DNA from: Luscinia megarhynchos
Taxonomy: Eukaryota; Chordata; Aves; Passeriformes; Turdidae
Assembly (NCBI GenBank): GCA_034336665.1
Contig: JAPFBE010000032.1
Coordinates: forward strand, 2,480,001 to 2,544,000
DNA: 64,000 nucleotides
Direction: 5' to 3'
Shown here: positions 61,288 to 64,000 of the stretch, one piece after another
Numbering within the stretch: the stretch's first letter is position 1
Layout of the letters: the number at the start of each line of letters is the position of its first letter
Notes under the pieces: model-generated
The model's database searches: none
Seen by the model: only the letters and a program-made list of their open reading frames with translations
What the model was told of the DNA's origin: nothing
Translations under genes and position numbers: made by a program

Positions 61288-62300
61288 TCAGTTTTTTTGC
61301 TTATTGATCTTCTTCTGTTTCTGACTTTTTGTACAGTCTCTGGCGAAGTGTCCTGGCTTTTTGCACTGGAAACAGATGACCTGTTGGAGCTGCTGTGGTG
61401 ACATTGGTTGTGTCCTTGCTCCTGGTGTCACAGCTGCAGTAGTCTTTGGGTGTACCTGTCCAGGATTTCTCTTCTGTGCACCAAATAGTTCTGCTTTTCT
61501 GGTGCAGGCTTCTTTTATCTGTGCAAGACTAGGTGGTGGTTCGAGGGGAAGGCTAAGAATAACCTTGCGACAGGTTTCATTAGCATTCCTCTGAGCCATC
61601 TTCTTAAGCAATTCTGCCTGTACCACTGGGTTGTGCACTTGTGTCTCCACCTGTGTCCAGAGGCGGTCCACAAACTGCAAAAAATTCTTTGAGGCAAACT
61701 GTTTTATGTTAACATAACTGCCCTTGACTTCAACCGTTGGTAATTAGTTAAAAGCCTTTTCTGCAACATTGCAGATTTTATCCAAAACAGACTTGGATAA
61801 CACTCAGGTTTGTTTTTCACGGCAGTGCCAATTCCCTTCACCACATAAATGTTCATAGGTAATGTCATTCCCATCACAATCTTGTGCCTCATCAGAGCTT
61901 TGCTGGAGCTTTTGTAGAAGCACCCTTAGAGACCTTGTCCACGTATTCTGCCATAAATCATATTCTGAGGGGGTCAACAAACACTGGAAAAGGTCTTTTA
62001 TATCATTGGGTACCATCTCATTTGAAGTAAAAGTGGCTCTTATCATGCCTTTAAAAATTTCACTGCTTCTACCAAATTCTCTGTACTTTACAAATTTCCT
62101 TTTTATCTTGATAAGACAAAGGCTGATAACTTCTCTTACCATTTCTCCTACCAAGATAAATGACAGCAGCAGATAAGGGTATATTTTCCTCTTCATGGTT
62201 CTGACTCCCAGGAAATTTTTCCTGTGTTGCATTCCCCTGGGAGCTAGGAGGCATTCCACCCCCCCACCCCCTGGGTTCTGGGAAGGGGCTGACTTCCTTC
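61288..62300 (-). pseudogene. gag: ERV-3 gag capsid and nucleocapsid
   Basis: Frame 61804-62259 carries the capsid N-terminal domain (NDIKDLFQCLLTPSEYDLWQ). Frame 61288-61680 carries the end of the major homology region, capsid helices (LLKKMAQRNANETCRKVILS) and one CCHC knuckle, CFQCKKPGHFARDC, then a lysine-rich end. A frame break near 61700-61800 separates them. Only one zinc knuckle is seen; many class II gags have two. Confidence 0.85.
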
Positions 62301-63207
62301 CCCCCCACCCCCACCTGCACTGGAGGCTGTAGTGGGCCCACCCCCCTCTCCTTTACTGTGGCAGCTCCGAGGGCGGGCCCCGCTTCCCCTGCCCCTTTTT
62401 CCGTGGCAACCCTGGGGGCAGGCCTGTGAAACCAGAGCAGGGGAGGGGGCAGGGTTACAGAGTGACGTCATGTGGGGCGGGCACTTGGAGGAGGGAGGGG
62501 GCCGAGAGGCCATGGACAGGAATGAGTTGTGGGAGGGAAAGGGGTTGGGGGCGGGGACGGGAGGGTAAAAGTGATTATGGGATGAAGAAGCCAACACATG
62601 GCTGCCGCCATATTGAAAATCCTCCCTGCCACGTGGTCTGCCATGCGACTGGTGCTCTGAGAGGAAGGAAAGTCACTTTTAGATCTGTCAGAACAGTGTT
62701 CTTGAGGGAAAACAGGTGGGAGAGAAGGGTACAGGGAAGGTTCTCACACAACCTGCACCAAATTGTCAGAGCCAGGGTACTGGGAGGGGCTCGGGAGCTC
62801 ACAACAAATGCCAGTACTTTGGGTGCTCTGCTTCTCATGAGATGGCCGGCGTGTCCCCTCCAGTTCAGGGACAGAGGGATTTGGAGGAAGGATAGGGGAA
62901 CTCAGGGGGCTTTACTGTGGCTGTCTGTTGTTCTCTGAAGCAACTGTTTGCGAATTTGTAAAAAGATTGGGAGAAACAGAGGGCCTGTTTCATCCCCATA
63001 TTCCACTTTTAATGTTAATAATTCTCCTATTTTATCCCAAAATAAAACCGAATTTATAACTTGCAAATAAAAATCTGGAATTTCAAAAGACAGCCAGCAG
63101 ACAAAGTGTCCTAATCGTTTCTTAGAGACTACAACATCTCCAGCACATAAAATTTCCCTAAGCTGGGAAAATATTCTCTTTTGCTGAGCAGAAAACTGCA
63201 CACCCAA
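62301..63207 (-). pseudogene. gag: ERV-3 gag matrix and proline-rich region
   Basis: ATG at 63207 (minus) opens a 101-codon matrix frame starting MGVQFSAQQKRIFSQL, with glycine-2 for myristoylation and helices typical of betaretroviral matrix. It stops at 62902. A proline/glycine-rich linker (62244-62597) follows in another frame. Confidence 0.78.
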
Positions 63208-63875
63208 TCTGATGTTTTAAAAGCAATCTGTACGGTTTATCCAACTCTTCACGCTATGACAACACAAACAAAAGCGGTTTCTTTCTGACCTGACTCCAAA
63301 AACCGGGAGGACAGGGGGTGGGGAGCCGCGTGACCGGGATTGCGCAACCCCAGACCACGTGCACCGCTTCCCACCAGCTGCGCCGTCCCTGGGGTAGCCC
63401 TATCGCTGCGTCTGGGGGCCCCCTTGGTACTGCGCGAGCCGCGGGAACTCGAGCTGTGCCAGTGCAAGCGTGACAGATGTCACAATCGCCGCTTCACCGG
63501 CAGGGCCGCTCCACCCAAACTGCTGCCGCTGCCACCACGTTGCAGGGGTCCAACACCCCCCCGCTGCCGCGCGGCCACAGGTCTTACTGGGGAACCCTCC
63601 CCCCTTGCAACTAGGGGGTAATTTCGGGGTCCCCGCCACACATGAGGGACTTACCTGTCCCACGGACCTCGGCTGTCTGTGTAGCTGCGTGAAAAGTCCT
63701 CATTCCCGAACCGTCTCTCTTGATGCTGGAGCGAGCTCCCGGCCCGTTCCTCAGCCCCCGAGGCTGCGCAGAAAGCAGCTCCCAAGTGGCAGAGGTAGCT
63801 GAACAGTACAAAAAGCTTAATTGAATCCCTTAAATGGGACCCCAACCACGCGTGGGCTCTCTAACTGTTGCGAAA
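63208..63875 (-). other. ERV-3 GC-rich leader
   Basis: About 670 bp between primer-binding site and gag. Very GC-rich; the short frames on both strands look accidental. It probably carries packaging signals. Confidence 0.6.
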
Positions 63876-63893
63876 GTCCCATGTTGGGCACCA
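63876..63893 (-). promoter_or_regulatory. ERV-3 primer-binding site
   Basis: Minus strand TGGTGCCCAACATGGGAC, two bases after the LTR end. It resembles the tRNA-Lys(1,2)-type site of betaretroviruses with about three differences. Confidence 0.8.
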
Positions 63894-63895
63894 AC

Positions 63896-64000
63896 TGCAG
63901 CGACTTCCTGGGACCTCCTCCTGGATAGCTCAGTACTAGGAAGAAGCCCAGAGTCCTGCAGGAACAAGAAGAAAGACCAAAAGAGGCTCCTTCCCCCGAA
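63896..64000 (-). mobile_element. ERV-3 5' LTR, 3'-terminal 105 bp
   Basis: Identical to 55899-56003 except one base (63998 versus 56001). Continues beyond the window. Confidence 0.93.

Larger units (their letters stand above)
55899..64000 (-). mobile_element. ERV-3: provirus with all major genes, open at the right edge
   Basis: Minus-strand order: 5' LTR (partial, from 63896), primer-binding site, leader, gag, dUTPase-like segment, protease, RT, RNase H, integrase, env, purine tract, 3' LTR (55899-56234). The first 105 bp shared by the two LTRs differ at one base, suggesting recent insertion, yet pol and env carry several stops and frame shifts. RT lies in the -1 frame relative to protease, as in betaretroviruses. 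Class II gag-pol with a CX6CC envelope, related to ERV-2. Inserted in CR1, antisense to TNPO1, in its 3'-UTR intron or just downstream. Confidence 0.93.

Noticed and set aside
63340..63845. Overlapping frames of up to 110 codons on both strands
   Set aside because: GC-rich proviral leader; overlapping in several frames without any motif.

Overview
The window is bird nuclear DNA, probably from a passerine-like genome. It carries about 40 kb of one conserved host gene, TNPO1 (transportin-1, karyopherin beta-2), on the + strand, surrounded and interrupted by avian-type repeats: CR1 LINEs, endogenous retroviruses (ERVs) and solo LTRs. The intron/exon structure, the CR1 families and the ERV types all point to birds. 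TNPO1 is Z-linked in chicken, so a Z-chromosome origin is likely but cannot be proved from this sequence.

Layout. 1-14833 appears to lie inside one long TNPO1 intron, because no earlier TNPO1 exon was found in it. It holds an internally deleted ERV (ERV-1, 1 to about 3642, minus, running off the left edge), LTR debris enclosing a 5'-truncated piece of an R2-type rDNA retrotransposon (3900-4382 plus tail), an ERVL-like LTR (about 5375-6185), an ERVK-like LTR/leader fragment (about 6890-7440) and a structurally complete but broken provirus (ERV-2, 7799-14464, minus, two 304-bp LTRs). 14834-55199 holds 20 coding exons of TNPO1, giving 781 codons plus the stop; roughly the first 110 codons lie outside the window. 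Introns carry at least five solo LTRs, four with convincing or near-perfect target-site duplications, several CR1 copies, a C25 homopolymer and a long CTTT microsatellite. A consensus splice donor 35 nt after the stop codon suggests a 3'-UTR intron. From 55899 to the right edge lies ERV-3, a minus-strand provirus with env, pol, pro, gag, primer-binding site and part of the 5' LTR. It is inserted in a CR1 copy.

How it fits together. The only functional gene seen is TNPO1, a nuclear import receptor built of HEAT repeats. It binds PY-NLS cargo and releases it on RanGTP binding through the acidic loop encoded by exon 7. All exon junctions examined keep frame. All three proviruses are antisense to it. 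Pol and env of the proviruses carry stops or frame breaks, so none looks autonomous. The most unusual items are the R2 endonuclease-domain fragment outside 28S rDNA, ERV-2 with non-TG...CA LTR ends, ERV-3 with almost identical LTR parts but many coding lesions, and a CR1 whose 5' end stops about 15 nt before a TNPO1 exon.
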